64,000 bases of DNA from the NCBI GenBank assembly GCA_028622995.1, contig JAJQJQ010000023.1:1240001-1304000 (forward strand), given 5' to 3'. The translations under genes and the position numbers were made by a program. Below are positions 1 through 11,430 of this stretch, one piece after another; within the stretch, counting starts at the first letter, position 1; each line of letters opens with the position of its first letter. This stretch comes from Panagrolaimus kolymaensis. Taxonomy: Eukaryota > Nematoda > Chromadorea > Rhabditida > Panagrolaimidae. The notes under the pieces are model-generated. The model ran no database searches. It had not been told where the DNA came from and worked only from the letters and a program-made list of their open reading frames with translations.

Positions 1-846
1 CATCATTTAGTAAGCGATTTGGGTTTGACAAAATTGTTTATATTCTATTTGCTATAGGATAATGTCACTTCGTTAGATAATACCAGTTGCACCACCATCA
101 TTTATAATTATTATTTGTTATCATACGGTTATGAAATTTCTAATGCTCTAACACGGTTTATTTGGGATAAATCACGATGCTCGTGTAAGCTTCTGTTAAA
201 CTTTCCTTCCTTATTTTTGTATATTCTCCTTCTTATTTTTAGCTTGTCTTGATATCAATTGGAATTTTGAATATCGTAATTCGAGCATAGCTTACGATGA
301 AAAAACAATTAAATTTCAAGAAGTCCTTTATAATTGGCGTGATTGTGTCACGAATTATTCGGCTGCCATCGAAAATGGTAACACCACCACCATTTGTGAT
401 GAATGTGGCAAAAAATATGAGTCATTGTTTGAATTTTATTGGAAAATTTACACAGATCCTAAAACCGAATTTTGTGTGGATGTTGAAACAACGATGAATG
501 ATACCATGCATATATGGCATAAAGTTTGGCAATGTCCTGATGACACTAAAAAAGATAGAGAATATGACACTATGATGTTACTTACTTCCGTTTTTGTTTT
601 AGTCATAGTTTTAACGCTATTTTATGGTGGAAGCTATATACAAACCGAGCGAGCCCAACGAAATTTGTTTCGATGTATGTTTTATTTTTTCACGTTTAGG
701 ATTAACATTGCTTTGTGCTTTCAGATTCCCGGCTTGAAGCTCCTCGGGGACAGCGATCTCGACTTGTTAGTTCATCTAGTTTCTTTAGTTCACCTGGTGC
801 CAGTGTTATTACCACAATTTCTGACCAAGCAAATAACAGACATTAA
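1..846 (+). CDS. ostm1: OSTM1-like lysosomal membrane protein, 3' part (5' end outside window)
   Basis: Exons read as 1-9, 58-184, 243-674 and 725-846. The luminal part has the spaced cysteines of osteopetrosis-associated transmembrane protein 1 (CDECGKKYESLFEFYW, then FCVDVETTMNDTMHIWHKVW) with several N-glycosylation sequons (DNVT, NNTT-like runs). A single membrane span (MMLLTSVFVLVIVLTLFYGG) follows, then a short basic and serine-rich tail (ERAQRNLFRYSRL to the stop). In vertebrates OSTM1 is the beta subunit of the CLC-7 chloride/proton exchanger in lysosomes; the same role here is inferred. Phases agree at every junction (intron after T of TCT, and of TAT). The first exons lie before the window. 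UQCRH starts about 250 bases downstream on the same strand behind a trans-splice-like acceptor, so the two may share an operon. The family call is firm; the 5' exon at 1-9 is only a splice-site reading. Confidence 0.82.
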
Positions 847-1092
847 CATTTTCTTGTTTTCGAGTATTTTTGCATTTTTTTGTTGTTGCTAACATTCCAT
901 TAAAGCTACGAGTAAATTTCTTTAAATATCATTTTTTTGTTCCCTTCATTCGTTTACCGTGATGAGCGTTGTTATCGCTACATTTATCTTTCTTGTTTTT
1001 ACATACGCGCTATTTGTGTGACTTTATAATTGTAACATTTATCTTTATCTTTGTTTTTCAGGTTTTCTTCTTCACTTTTGAACTACCTTAAA

Positions 1093-1365
1093 ATGGCTCA
1101 CGACGAAGTAAGTTTTATATTTTAACCTTTGCCATTCTCTTATCATTCTCATTTTTAGCCACTCGAAGAAAACGTTGATCAACTTTCTCAATGGCGTGAA
1201 CGATGTGCTGATCATGCTGCTAAATTCAAGGATATTCTCGAAGAATGCAATGCTCGTGTTACATCTCGAACACAAACTGAAGAAACCTGTCATCAAGAAA
1301 TGGTTGATTATGTCCATCACTTAGATCATTGTGCTATGCCAAAAGCTTTTGCTGCTCTCAAATAA
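1093..1365 (+). CDS. uqcrh: Cytochrome b-c1 complex subunit 6 (hinge protein, UQCRH)
   Basis: Two exons (1093-1107 and 1159-1365) give 73 residues. Two C-x13-C pairs are present (RC...EC and TC...HC), with the family's TEETCHQEMVDYVHHLDHC-type stretch near the end. This small intermembrane-space protein of respiratory complex III helps dock cytochrome c1 with cytochrome c. The long acidic N-terminus seen in mammals is absent, so only a short MAHDEPLEEN leader precedes the helical hairpin. A good 3' splice acceptor ends at 1061, 31 bases before the ATG, with no exon donor nearby that I can see, which suggests spliced-leader addition. An AATAAA-type signal lies near 1475. It follows OSTM1 on the same strand. 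Confidence 0.9.
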
Positions 1366-1591
1366 GCTACTGTAACATCATGAATTTGCTTTTATCTCAT
1401 AGGTTTTAACAAGAGCGAGCTCAAATCTTTCTTCTATTGTATTGAACTTTATTTTCTTATATGTTTTATTTCGTAAATAAAAAGTGAATAAATTGTAAAC
1501 TTTGTAAGATGCATGGTATAAAGGATTAAACCTTGTTTTTTTTAGTTGATTGTGGTAATGGGAATAAATGTTTTTTTGTTTTATTAAATTT

Positions 1592-1807
1592 TTAGTCGCT
1601 TAACCACAGTTGTCGCAAAGCACTGAAATGTGCATCTGGATTGTTTTCTGTTATCAAAGCTCCGCCATTGACTCTCTTCAAATTCTTTGTTGTTTTAGGA
1701 GTATAACGTAACCCACTCCAACCAAATAGAGTCCTAAAAGTCAAAAGTTTAAAGATTGCTAACATTTTATAAAGAACATTATTAGCTTACATAAAATGTT
1801 TTTTCAT
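1592..1807 (-). CDS. Small unknown protein (52 or 57 aa)
   Basis: I do not recognise this protein. Read on the minus strand as two exons (1791-1807 and 1592-1733, with GTAAGC donor and TTTTAG acceptor) it gives 52 residues starting MKKHFMTLFGWSGLRYTPK. Without splicing, an in-frame ATG at 1765 gives a 57-residue version starting MLAIFKLLTF. Both share the body LKRVNGGALITENNPDAHFS and end at the TAA at 1592. The basic, amphipathic start followed by a short conserved-looking body would suit a small mitochondrial protein, but that is a guess. It lies about 100 bases downstream of another small minus-strand gene, so an operon is possible. Confidence 0.45.
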
Positions 1808-1906
1808 TCCTTCATGTTTATAAATAAATGGAAGAGGTAACAAACAAGCAAAGATAGCATTTAGAGTGTACAAAAAAGACAGAATTTTGTATGATCATCT
1901 TTATTA

Positions 1907-2211
1907 TTATTCTTGAGGCCGTTGTTGTTGTTTAGCTTGATAATACTTTTTCAATGCAGATTGTCTTCTTTCTTTTGCTTCTTGACGATTTTTGTGGGCC
2001 TTCTTTTTAGCAGCTTTCATAGCTTCAACTTGGGCAGTTGAAATTGTTCTTTTTGGTTTTGTAGGTGAAACCGCTTTACTTGGTTTTTCTGCTTTAAAAT
2101 TTAAAGTAATTAGACGGTGAAAAAAATATATTAAATCATATTACCTGGACTCTTAATGTTTTGCTTCGCGACTTCCCGCTTCTTTTTTAATGTATGTGAA
2201 ATTGGTGGCAT
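1907..2211 (-). CDS. Small lysine-rich protein (83 aa), unknown
   Basis: Two exons (2145-2211 and 1907-2091) joined across a GTAATA...TTAAAG intron give 83 residues, almost all charged or polar. The N-terminus is basic (LKKKREVAKQNIKS), then comes a Pro/Ser/Thr linker, then a predicted helix rich in Ala, Lys and Arg (VEAMKAAKKKAHKNRQEAKE). The tail is glutamine-rich. Such proteins often bind RNA or sit in nucleolar particles; I cannot assign a family. The start is the first ATG of the frame. Confidence 0.45.
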
Positions 2212-2782
2212 TGCTTCAATAACTAATTATGGATGAGAATCTATAATAATTTAAACTTAAAAAGGCATTAAAGATATTAAATTTATGAAAAAGCGACGAA
2301 TATAATAAAAGTGAATCAAGAAATGCGCGGGAAGACGAGCATTTACAAGTATTGATTGAAGTTTGTCAAGTACTATGATGTTTTTGCTTGATAGTTAGTG
2401 AAATCGATACAAATGTAAACCAGATTAGGCTATCACAAAAAGAAATAGCTTAGACAAAAAAATAACGTGATTTCGGCAGCTTGATAAAAAAACTTATTTA
2501 AATTTTGTTTTTAAAAATTATGAATTTCTTGGCCATTTGAGAAAATAATACACATATTAAACCTTTTCGTTTCATGAAAATAATTTGAAAATTAAAAAAA
2601 TATGTGAAATTTGGGAAGCTTTTAATGCTGTAATTGTTTATCTTCAAATGATCGAATTAAAAAATAAATTTGCCAATAGCGATGTAAACAAAACCTCATC
2701 AAAATAAAATTTATTAAGAAAATACATTTTTGTTACAAAAAGATGACATTATTAAAGTATTCAAAAATTTATTTACATTGTA
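2212..2782. other. Spacer between two minus-strand genes
   Basis: AT-rich, no gene seen. It holds the 3' flank of the lipidated-protein gene (an AATAAA-like word near 2703 on the plus strand) and the upstream region of the small basic-protein gene. Confidence 0.6.
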
Positions 2783-3564
2783 TTATTCGTCTTTAATTGA
2801 GCAGTCATCCAAAACAGCATTAGTTGAAACAGGCTTTTTACCTCCACCACCTTTCTTTTTCTTAGCAGATTTTTCATGAGCTTTATCGGGCGAACCTTTG
2901 ACAACTTTTTCAGGAGTTTTATCACCAGAAGGTTTATCTGCTCCAGGTTTATCATCACTTGATTTTGATTTTATTTGTTGTTGTTGTTTAGCATTCTTTT
3001 CAGTTGATTTTTCAGCAGCTGCTTGTTGATGTTGTTTAGATTTTTCCTTTGAATTATTGTTATCTTTTTTTGATTGTGGTTTTGATGATAGACAACTTTG
3101 AACTTTTTCACCACCTGATAATGTTTTTTCCACAACATCCATTGATGGGTGTCGATTGGCCTACAAAAAAGAAGTAATAAGTAAATAACCCAGTTAAAAT
3201 GAAACATACTGGTTCATCTTTATTTTCAAATGCAGGAAAATCATATGGTGATGGACGACTTTTGAATGATATTCCATAATCAGCTGCCCAATCAATTGGA
3301 TTTGTCATCATATCAGCTGCAGGTTGACCAATAACTTCTCTGAAAAAAATTTCCTTTGAATTAAAAACTTTAAACCATAAAAAATACTACTTACCTTGTT
3401 TTTTTGTAAATATGAGCCACCGTTGTTTGACCACCCAAATCTTGATCAGTATTTAATTGATCATAATGTTCTTTAGGTTCTTTATCATAATATTTACCAT
3501 TTTTGTTTTTTAAAGGATTCTTTTCACCAATGGCATCTTTTACACGAGAACAACCACCTCCCAT
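2783..3564 (-). CDS. Putative N-myristoylated/palmitoylated protein with charged tail
   Basis: Three exons (3395-3564, 3210-3339, 2783-3160) give 225 residues. The N-terminus MGGGCSRVKDAIGEKN fits dual lipidation: Gly2 for N-myristoylation and Cys5 for palmitoylation, which would hold the protein at a membrane. A short ordered-looking middle contains WAADYGISFKSRPSPYDFPA. From about residue 100 the chain is low-complexity Lys/Ser/Gln/Asp/Pro with a run of lysines and glycines (AKKKKGGGGKK) and an acidic end. I do not recognise the family. Splice phases agree and the reading frame closes. The lipidation call rests on the motif alone. Confidence 0.6.
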
Positions 3565-3995
3565 TTTTTTCTATTTGATGGACGTTTGATCACTTGAGGC
3601 AAAGAAAAAGAAAACAACAACTTGATTGAACGATGAAGGATGAATTTGATTGAATGAATGAAAAAATAATTTAACGATTAACGAAAAAAGAGAATGTTGA
3701 GAGAGGAGTTATGCTAATTTCAACTTCTTCCGCCAACAAATTGGCCAGAAAAAAAAATAACTCGAGTTTCATTTAGAAAACTGGCATAAATTAATGTAAT
3801 CTTATTTTTCACATTTCCTGCTTCTTTTATGTTTAAATGTTTAGGTGGTATTTGGAACAGTAAACAATAAATTGTGATATCGTTTTTTTAATTTAATTTT
3901 ATAAATTGATGTTGAACAATGAATGAGGAAAAAATGGTTTACAAATTTACAACTGAAAAAGAGAGAATTAAGTAAAAATTAAGAATTGAATCCAA

Positions 3996-5641
3996 TTAAG
4001 CATTCTGGAATGCACGTTGAACGGTTTCATCGTTAAACGTCCAAGATTCTTCCCATATACTATCAAGATGTGACTTCAATCGTTTGCTCATAGGTAGCAA
4101 AATAGTGTCAAAAATATTCTAGAAAGCAAAAGTGTATTTTTCTTAAAACTTTTTAAATAGGATAGTTTACTTTTTCATTATTTGGAGGATATGTCATATA
4201 AAATCCTCCAGAAGCTAAGTAGCATACTTGACGTTCTGCTTTTTTGAACAAAGATTCCAACTCATCTTGGTTAATTTGAAATGTGGGAGGAAGATTATCA
4301 ACGTAATGAATAAAAGCAAAAAAGTTAAGAAATTTTTGTCGACAATCTGTTACAAATTTTATAACCAACAACCAAAACTCTTTGCTTTTATCATTTTCAA
4401 GTTTGGAAATTTGCTAAAAAAAAACTTTTAATGAATTATTTTCAAAGCCGCAAATTACCTCAAACTCAAAATGTAAATGTTTCAAATGATGAAGATATTT
4501 CTTAAACTCTGGGTGGATTTTATCCCTTTCTCGATCCTTGGTTTCTGTATCATTAGAAAAATTATATCCACAATTACAACAAACAGATTTTTTGTGTGGA
4601 TGCAAAATAACCTTCTAAAATAAATAAAAAATCACATTGTTTCAAATAAAAAGTAAATACTCACATTGCATCGATGACATTCAGTCGAATTCTCTATATA
4701 TGATTTATAACACTCCACTTCTTCTTGCCAAGTCTTAATCAAAGTGCAAGGAAATGGAGAATGTGGAAGATCTTCACAATCGAAGCAATAAGTGAAACCA
4801 CAAGTGCATGTAATTTCTTCGTAGTCTGCATCTGTGGCTTTAACAGCTTTATCACAATCTGTTTTTCGAGTGGGACACCATTTAAATTTGGGATTTGATT
4901 CCACATAAGAATTAACAACCATGAGTTGATATAAATGATAAGTTTCAGGATCTCGAAAAAGTTGTAAAGCAAATGTTTCGGGAATTGGGGCATCACAATC
5001 TTCAAAGTTGCATGTAATATATGGAAGTGTGGGTTTCCTCGTTTGAGCATATTCTAACTATAATTAAATATTCGTTAACAGAAATTAGAGTATTGAAACC
5101 CACATTTTTAATAATATTTTTCCAACAATCAAAGCAAACTAAATGTGAGCATGAAAGGGATGCAACTTCTTTAGTTTCTTCACACATTTGACATTTATCA
5201 ACAACTTCCATATCTTCTTCTAACGCTTCTTTCGAGATTAATTTGATGTTATGCTTCTTCAAGAAAGTTGTAAGAGAGGAAGCCTCAAAGTACCTGAATT
5301 AATAGTCGTTAACGAAATTTCATTATGGACAAAATTACTTTTCAGTTAATTCCCTTGAATCCCATTTAAAATGATATAATAAAATTTTGCAATTTTCTGG
5401 GGATAAATCAATTATTGAAGCCGCATTTTCTGCAAGCTCTTTAACGTCTTTTAGAAGTTGATCGAATGAAAAAAGCTGAAAAATTAGAAATTCAGTAACC
5501 ATTGTAGCAGTTTTCCGAAAGTCGATTGGTTGCGATAGAAATAATGGAAACATTAAAACTAACTTTATATTTGGGTTTATTGGGTTCCATCAATCCTCGA
5601 AGGGCTTTAATTGCATAAGCAGTATCCATTTTGTCTGTCAT
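3996..5641 (-). CDS. Ariadne-like RBR protein, copy 1 (catalytic RING2 not recognisable)
   Basis: Seven exons (5564-5641, 5339-5475, 5104-5293, 4665-5057, 4459-4614, 4171-4413, 3996-4118) give 439 residues. Order: UBA-like region with LLYHFKWDSRELTEKYF (about residues 55-75); RING1 with CQMC, CSHLVCFDCW and CNFEDC; an IBR domain with KWCPT, CTCGFTYCFDC and a closing PFPC; a RING2-like start (ECHRC); then an Ariadne-type helical region (KKYLHHLKHLHFEFE onward). RBR E3 ligases pass ubiquitin through a cysteine in RING2. Here ECHRC is followed by only a short stretch ending SVCCNCGYNF, with no cysteine at the expected place and no room in the 50-base intron for a missing exon. It may be a ligase with an unusual RING2 or a pseudo-ligase. 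Its paralogue is at 12355-14166. Confidence 0.82.
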
Positions 5642-6117
5642 TAATAAAGAAAATAAAGAGTAAACCAAAAAGCATATATGAATGCAATGATGTAAGAATT
5701 TAAAGAACTCGAATATTAAAAAATCTTCAGAAAGTTATTTCTAAATTTGCGATATTAAATTTTTTTTCATCTAAAATAAATTATTTCAAAGCTTAAAACA
5801 AAGAATAGAAACAAAAAAAAGTATGCATAAAATATGAATAAATCTTGGCCACTTTTTTAGTTTGAAACTACAACCATTTCCTTTATTGATCCAATTGAGC
5901 AGTTTTACAAAGTCTTCGCTTACGAGGAGGTCATTGTCAAAGACAAAATAAAAGTCCATTCTTCAAAGAAGTGGAGAAAAAAAACTTGGCACACAAAAAG
6001 GATTTTGAAAAAATGAATGGCAAAACAGAAAGTAAAAAGTTTAGGTATTAAATTTATTAAAAAGAATTACAAAAATTAATTACACATTTTTTTACAAAGC
6101 TATATCATTCCAAAATC
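5642..6117. other. Spacer
   Basis: AT-rich upstream region of RBR copy 1 and 3' flank of the thaumatin-like gene. I see no gene or structured feature. Confidence 0.6.
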
Positions 6118-6869
6118 TTAGCAAAAACTAACGACATAATTTGCATGTTTACAAGTAAAAGTTGAAGTTGGATCATCAAAAGCATATGAATAACTTTGAG
6201 GGCATCGATCTTTAAAGAATCGAGAATAATTAGTTGGTCCACAAGTTTGTGAGGTGCTGTGGGATCCAATGCAGCAATAATCATCTCGATGGAATTTGGT
6301 GCAAGCGCTCAGGCATTCAACCGTTTTTCCATTTCGATTGAGTTTCAATTCATTGGGACATTCACCAAGAATATCTCCATGACATCCACCAACAGTTTTG
6401 CAATCACCATCTCCACCTTCAGGTTTAATGATGGTTTGAATATTGTAGCCATCGACGTTGGAAACATCATAAAAATCAAGATTTTGCCATTTATTAAGGC
6501 CAAATTCTGCAAGAGTTACACCAATTTCGCCCCAATTTCCATTGCATTGTTCTGAATTTCCACATCCTCCAGTTTCGCAATCAAAATTTCCATTACAACC
6601 TGTTCTAGCCCAAATTCTTCCGCCTGTCCAATCATCTGGAACTCCAAGATTATAAGATTGGCCGGATCCAAGTGTGGTTCCACCACCATTGGGAGTTCCA
6701 CTTTGGCCTTGCCATCCAGGCCAAATTGTAAATCCACAATTATTTTGAATTCGAATGTTTCGAGCTAAAATTAAAATTTTGCAATTCTTTTAACTACAGT
6801 AAATCCTTTTAACCTACCAAAAGCTGCACCAACAAAAATAAGAAAAATCAAAGCACTTTTTGAAGACAT
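6118..6869 (-). CDS. Secreted thaumatin-like protein (PR-5 family)
   Basis: Two exons (6818-6869, 6118-6764) give 232 residues. A signal peptide (MSSKSALIFLIFVGAAFA) precedes the typical opening RNIRIQNNCGFTIWPGWQG. The chain is rich in paired cysteines and ends with CPQSYSYAFDDPTSTFTCKH, the family's C-terminal signature. Thaumatin-like proteins are beta-rich, disulfide-bonded secreted proteins; nematodes have a set linked to gut expression and defence against microbes, which is family knowledge and not shown here. A TATA box at 6917-6924 and TGATAA (GATA-factor) sequences lie just upstream. Length and domain are complete. Confidence 0.9.
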
Positions 6870-6916
6870 AATTGAAAAGCAAACAGTTGATAAGATTACC
6901 ACCGAGTCTCTCCCCA

Positions 6917-6924
6917 TTTTTATA
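6917..6924 (-). promoter_or_regulatory. TATA box of the thaumatin-like gene
   Basis: TATAAAAA on the minus strand, about 50 bases upstream of the ATG at 6869. Two TGATAA-type GATA-factor sequences lie nearby (about 6886 and 6948). Inferred from sequence and position only. Confidence 0.5.
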
Positions 6925-7257
6925 CTTGCTTTCTTTCCAGCTTATGATTGTTATCAATTTCCAAAAAAATGAAATTATTACGGATGTTAAAAAACAACAA
7001 CAAAATGAACATTTATGTGAGACGACCACGCATTTATCAAAATCATGTAAAACTTTACCAAAAGTTAAAATGTCTATTAACAATATCGTTTGGGTTAAAA
7101 AAACTCGAATATCACTAATATTCACCTAATAAAGAACCAGATTAAAGGAAAATAATTTATTGAAGTATAAAATAAAAATATTTAATATTGCAGTAGTAAT
7201 TACAAGCTGTGAATCTTCGAAAGCAGTATAAAAAAGTTTCTAAAGTTGCCTCTGTAA

Positions 7258-7536
7258 AAAAAAGGTTTAACCACAAAAAAGAAGAGTAAACCTTTGCGAC
7301 TCGACTTCAAGATCAAGTCATCCAACAATGCTCAATATCGCCTTTAACCAGTATTTGGTTTCATCGAACCTGGCGCATCAGCTCATCTTGAAATCACTCG
7401 TCTTGCTAGCCCACCAAAGGATGATAAGCTCGTTGTTCAATTTGCCGAAGTTGCTGTCGATGCTACTGATGCTCAAGCTCCATTCAAAGCTGGTCTTGCT
7501 GCGGAAGAAGTTGTTATCCCAATTTCTGCTGCTTGA
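7258..7536 (+). pseudogene. MSP-domain sperm protein (SSP-like) pseudogene
   Basis: The frame from 7258 reads KIKSSNNAQYRL, then TAA at 7345-7347, then continues PVFGFIEPGASAHLEITRLA and ends ...EEVVIPISAA at a TGA (7534-7536). This is the C-terminal half of a small MSP-domain protein of the SSP/MSD type, in which the residue pair at the stop would normally be Arg-Phe-Lys before Pro-Val-Phe-Gly. The first beta strands cannot be read, and the upstream sequence is AT-rich and out of frame. The rest is well preserved, so inactivation looks recent. In C. elegans such proteins are expressed in sperm. An intact MSP gene lies at 43946-44378. Confidence 0.7.
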
Positions 7537-8001
7537 TCATGCTTTTGTGTAATTTTTGCATGTAGAATTGGTGACATAATAATAAATATTATTTTTTGAT
7601 AACTTGTGTATTCTTGGAATTTTGGGCTATTTGGGAAGTGCAAGTTTAAGCTTGTAATCACAATTTTTGTTGTTTGAAGCATCATCTTTGATTTGGATGA
7701 ATCAGAATAAGATAATGTGGAAATGTCTGATGCGTATGGAGAATGATGAATATATAATTGTTAACTTTTCGCTTAAATAAAAACTCTTGATGTTTCAAAT
7801 CATTGTTATGTTTTCGTTATTATTTATTTTAATATTTTTTTTGCTATTTTGCGAAAGGCGATAGCCTACATGTTTCGTGAGCAACGACTATATAAAAAGA
7901 ATTTATGATGGCTTTTTTAAACGATTAACGGTGAATGCAAAACAACCCAGAAGAAACTTTTAAAATTTATAAACCAGTAAAAAGCAGCGAAGCAAATTCA
8001 T
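7537..8001. other. Spacer
   Basis: Between the MSP-domain pseudogene and the CYP2-clan gene. Poly(A)-like words occur (AATAAA near 7580 and 7776). No gene seen. Confidence 0.6.
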
Positions 8002-9779
8002 TCAAAATCTTTTTTTAACAAAAGTTCGGAAAGGATTAGGATGAGCTGGTCCAGCAACAATGCGAGTCATATCAGCTTTCTTTTCTCTTGGATGAGCCAA
8101 TTTGAAGTGATTAAGAATATTTGCAGTGAACAAAAACAATTCTAATCTTGCCAATCCTTCTCCGAGACAAGCACGTTTTCCTACTCCAAATGGCATCAAT
8201 TCTGGCGGTTGAAAGAATTTTCCATTTGTATCCAAAAATCTTTCAGGTTTAAACCTTTGAGGATTAGGGAAATTTTTTTCATCAAACATCACCGATGAAA
8301 CTTGATGAGTGATAAGAGTGCCTTTAGGAAAATGGTATTCATGAATGATAACATCTTTAGTTAAACGATGTGGAATGTTTAATGTCACCAAATTACAGTA
8401 TCTTTGAGTTTCAGCAACGATGGCGTTAATATAATTGAGACTTGTTTTATCTTCAAGAGTTATTAATCTATCACTTCCAATAATTTTATCGAGTTCTTCT
8501 TGGCCCTTGATTTGAGCTTCAGGGAATTCCATCATGTACAAAACCATCCAAGCTAAAATCTTTATGTGATGAAAAAATAATAATTTAAATGGATTTTTAC
8601 CTAATGTATTGGATGTTGTTTCTTGACCCGCTACCCATAGTTCAATCAAAGCTTGAACCAGTTGCTTATCCCTGAAAATTAAAATTTAATATGCTTTTGC
8701 TTTGATTATAAAATTAAGACAAATAGGACTAACGTATAATTATGATCTTTCACGCCATCTTGATCAAGTTTGTATTGATGTCGCAAGAAAGCTTCAACAT
8801 AATCTGTGGGTTCTTGATCAGCATCAAGATCAATTTTTTGTTTATGTCTTTCAATCTTTTTTATAAAAATATCTCGTATATATTCTCGATCTTTAACAAC
8901 CCGCTTATAAACGGATGAAAAGAATGGTAAATTTTTAAATAAATTTTGATTTTTTTGAATTATTCTCCAAACTGGATTTCCTGAATTTTTTACTGCTTTT
9001 TGAGCCAAGCCTTTAACAGTAAGGAATTCTTCTTGATTATTCTAAAAACAATTTTCATTTTTAATGACTTGGGCATGGATCGGGCTTGGATCTTCATTTC
9101 TCTTTTTTCTGTATGTAAGTGTTGGATGAAACTGACCTTATCAAAACTAATTCCAAAAGCTAATGAATTAATAATACTTCCAACACAAATATCAATGATT
9201 TCTTGAACGCTAACATTTTCTACTCCATTTTTCATTTGGTGTTTAACATTTTCTATTAAAGTTGAAACTTCATAAAGGACTCTTTCTTGCATTAAATTTC
9301 TTCCAAGACCAAAATTTCGTAAAACATGCAAAGCAAATCGACGCTGTTCCCTCCAAAGTGGTCCATCAACCATAGCAATGCCTTGACGCATCATAGGATC
9401 AAAGGGCCTTCCAGCATAGGCTTCACCATCTTTAACAAAGGTTTCAAATATTGTTGGAGCATCTCCAATAATTACAAGTGGAGTTTCACCAAACCAAATG
9501 GTGTAAAAATCGCCATATTGCTTTTTCCATTGAAAACATGATTGTTCAATGTTTAATCTTTTGAGAGTTAGCAAATTTCCAATTAATGGAAGAGGAGTTG
9601 GTCCTAAAAGCAGAAATAAGTACATATATATTAAAACCCTTAATGCTTCTTGCTTTTGCAACTCCCTGTAATTAACTATGTTGCTTAAGGTCGAACTTAC
9701 CTGGAGGAAAATTTTTCCTTTTCCAATAAAAATTATAAATTAACAATGAAATAAATAAAGCAATAATTATTTGCCACAT
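8002..9779 (-). CDS. Cytochrome P450, CYP2 clan (nematode CYP33/34/35-like)
   Basis: Five exons (9701-9779, 9137-9603, 8734-9041, 8601-8671, 8002-8552) give 491 residues. Features in order: N-terminal membrane anchor (MWQIIIALFISLLIYNFYW), the proline hinge FPPGPTPLPLIGN, the C-helix WREQRRF, the I-helix AGQETT (oxygen activation), the K-helix ETQR (ExxR), PERF, and the haem-binding loop FGVGKRACLGEGLA with the cysteine ligand. This clan in nematodes carries out NADPH-dependent oxidation of foreign compounds and fatty acids in the endoplasmic reticulum; the substrate here cannot be told. All family landmarks are intact, and length is normal. Confidence 0.92.
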
Positions 9780-10216
9780 AATTTTTATATTGTTCAACTA
9801 TCGACAAATGTGATTATGTATTACCTTTTATAGTTTCTTTTTCAAATAATAATCTGTCTTATTTTTTTAACTTCAATTCCAAGGAAAACATAAATGTTTG
9901 TGCAAAAATCGTTTATTTGTTGTTTTTCGAATTTCTAAAAAGTTTTTTAACCTTTAGAACACAATGTGAATTCAGATCGATCATAAACATGTCAGTTTGG
10001 ACTCACAAATGCAAAAAAATAGTGAATACTTTGTGATTAAAAATGAAACTATAAAACTAAAGTAAAATTGTAATTATTGCTTATTTTTTTATTTATTTAT
10101 TGTAGATGGTTTTTAAACCCGCCATTATTTATCAACCAAAATTAACTTTAAATGATAAAAATAAATAGAAAAAAATATTTACACAAAAATAAAAAAGATA
10201 TAAAAAATTATTATGA
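9780..10216. other. Spacer
   Basis: Upstream region of the CYP2-clan gene and 3' flank of the SXP/RAL-2 gene. AT-rich; no gene seen. Confidence 0.6.
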
Positions 10217-11385
10217 TTAAACCAAGGGCTTAAATTTTTCTTCAAATTCATTTCTTAGCGATGGTTCAAGACTACCATAAATGGTTAAAATTTTATTCCA
10301 TCTTTCTTCTTCAGGCAAAGCTGGATTTTGTAAGATTGCAGAAATTTTTGTGAATTGGTTTTGAGCATCTTCTGACATTCCTTCAACGGTTTTATGGATG
10401 GCATTTCGCTTTGTTTGTTGAGTTTTATCTGATTCGTCCATAAATTGATGATAAAGTTTTTGATGAGTTTCATCCAAATTAGAAACAAGTTGTTCAACTT
10501 CTTTCATTTTATTATCGTATGTTACATTTGGTTGGCGAATGATTCGTTTAAACTGTAAATAATTGGATGAGAAATCTGTTGGAGTTTTTTTAACTTTTGA
10601 AAAATTAGAAACTGTTTTTTTTTTGTTGTTGCAAAATTGGGAGTTTTGAAATCTTTAATGCGAGATCCTTCTCTTCCGCATTTTTATTTTAAAAGGTGCT
10701 AATTTGGATTTTTAATGTTTGCAAGATAATAACAAACCTCTGTGATAGTTTCTTCTGGCGCACCTTCTAAAAATTTAGGTAATGAACCGCCACTTGTGGA
10801 CGCCTCTTGAATAGAATTTGTAAGCTGCTGCTGTTGTTGTTGTGGAGAAGCATTTTGTTGAAATGAAGCCATAGGTTGGAATTGTTTTTGACCAAACTGT
10901 CGAGGATGTTGTTGTAGATGGAATTGCATTTGACTGCCACTTTGTTGGCCCATACGCATAGGAAAACCTTGTGATGGATAACCACCAAATGATTGTCGTT
11001 GATATTGTTGTTGAACGGGAAGAAAAGGCATTTGACTACCTCCGCCAAATATGCTTTGTGAAGGCATTTGACTTCCACTCCCACCAAAAAGGCTTTGTGA
11101 AGGCATTTGTGATTGTTGCATGCCACCAAAAGGATTTCCTTTTTGACGCATTTGTAGTTGTTGCATGCCACCAAAAGGATTTCCTTGTTGACGCATTTGA
11201 GGAAAGCCCATGGAACCCATAGGAAATCCACCACCCTGACCTCCTCCAATGGCACTCATAGGAAAAGTATTAGTTTGAGGGGAAAATCTATGACCAGCAG
11301 CATTCATCGAAATAATTTGAGCAGGCCATTGTTGAGCAAATAAACTATTAAATAAAATAAACAGAACAGAGAGGGATAAAATCAT
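10217..11385 (-). CDS. SXP/RAL-2 (DUF148) secreted protein with long Gln/Met/Gly-rich N-terminal region
   Basis: Two exons (10738-11385, 10217-10552) give 327 residues. A signal peptide (MILSLSVLFILFNSLFA) is followed by about 170 residues of low complexity with near-repeats (MRQQGNPFGGMQQLQ, MRQKGNPFGGMQQSQ, SQMPSQSLFGG, SQMPSQSIFGG). The C-terminal half is a typical DUF148 domain: FLEGAPEETITEFKRIIRQP through ILQNPALPEEERWNKI to the EFEEKFKPLV end. The 185-base intron falls inside the domain and its phase restores the expected sequence. SXP/RAL-2 proteins are nematode-specific, secreted, and best known as surface antigens of parasites; their biochemical role is unsettled. The N-terminal extension is longer than in the usual short members. 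Confidence 0.87.
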
Positions 11386-11423
11386 GGTGTTTTATGGAAA
11401 TAATAGCACACGAATAACAATGG

Positions 11424-11430
11424 TTATATA
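11424..11430 (-). promoter_or_regulatory. TATA-like box of the SXP/RAL-2 gene
   Basis: TATATAA on the minus strand, about 40 bases upstream of the ATG at 11385. Position and sequence only. Confidence 0.35.
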
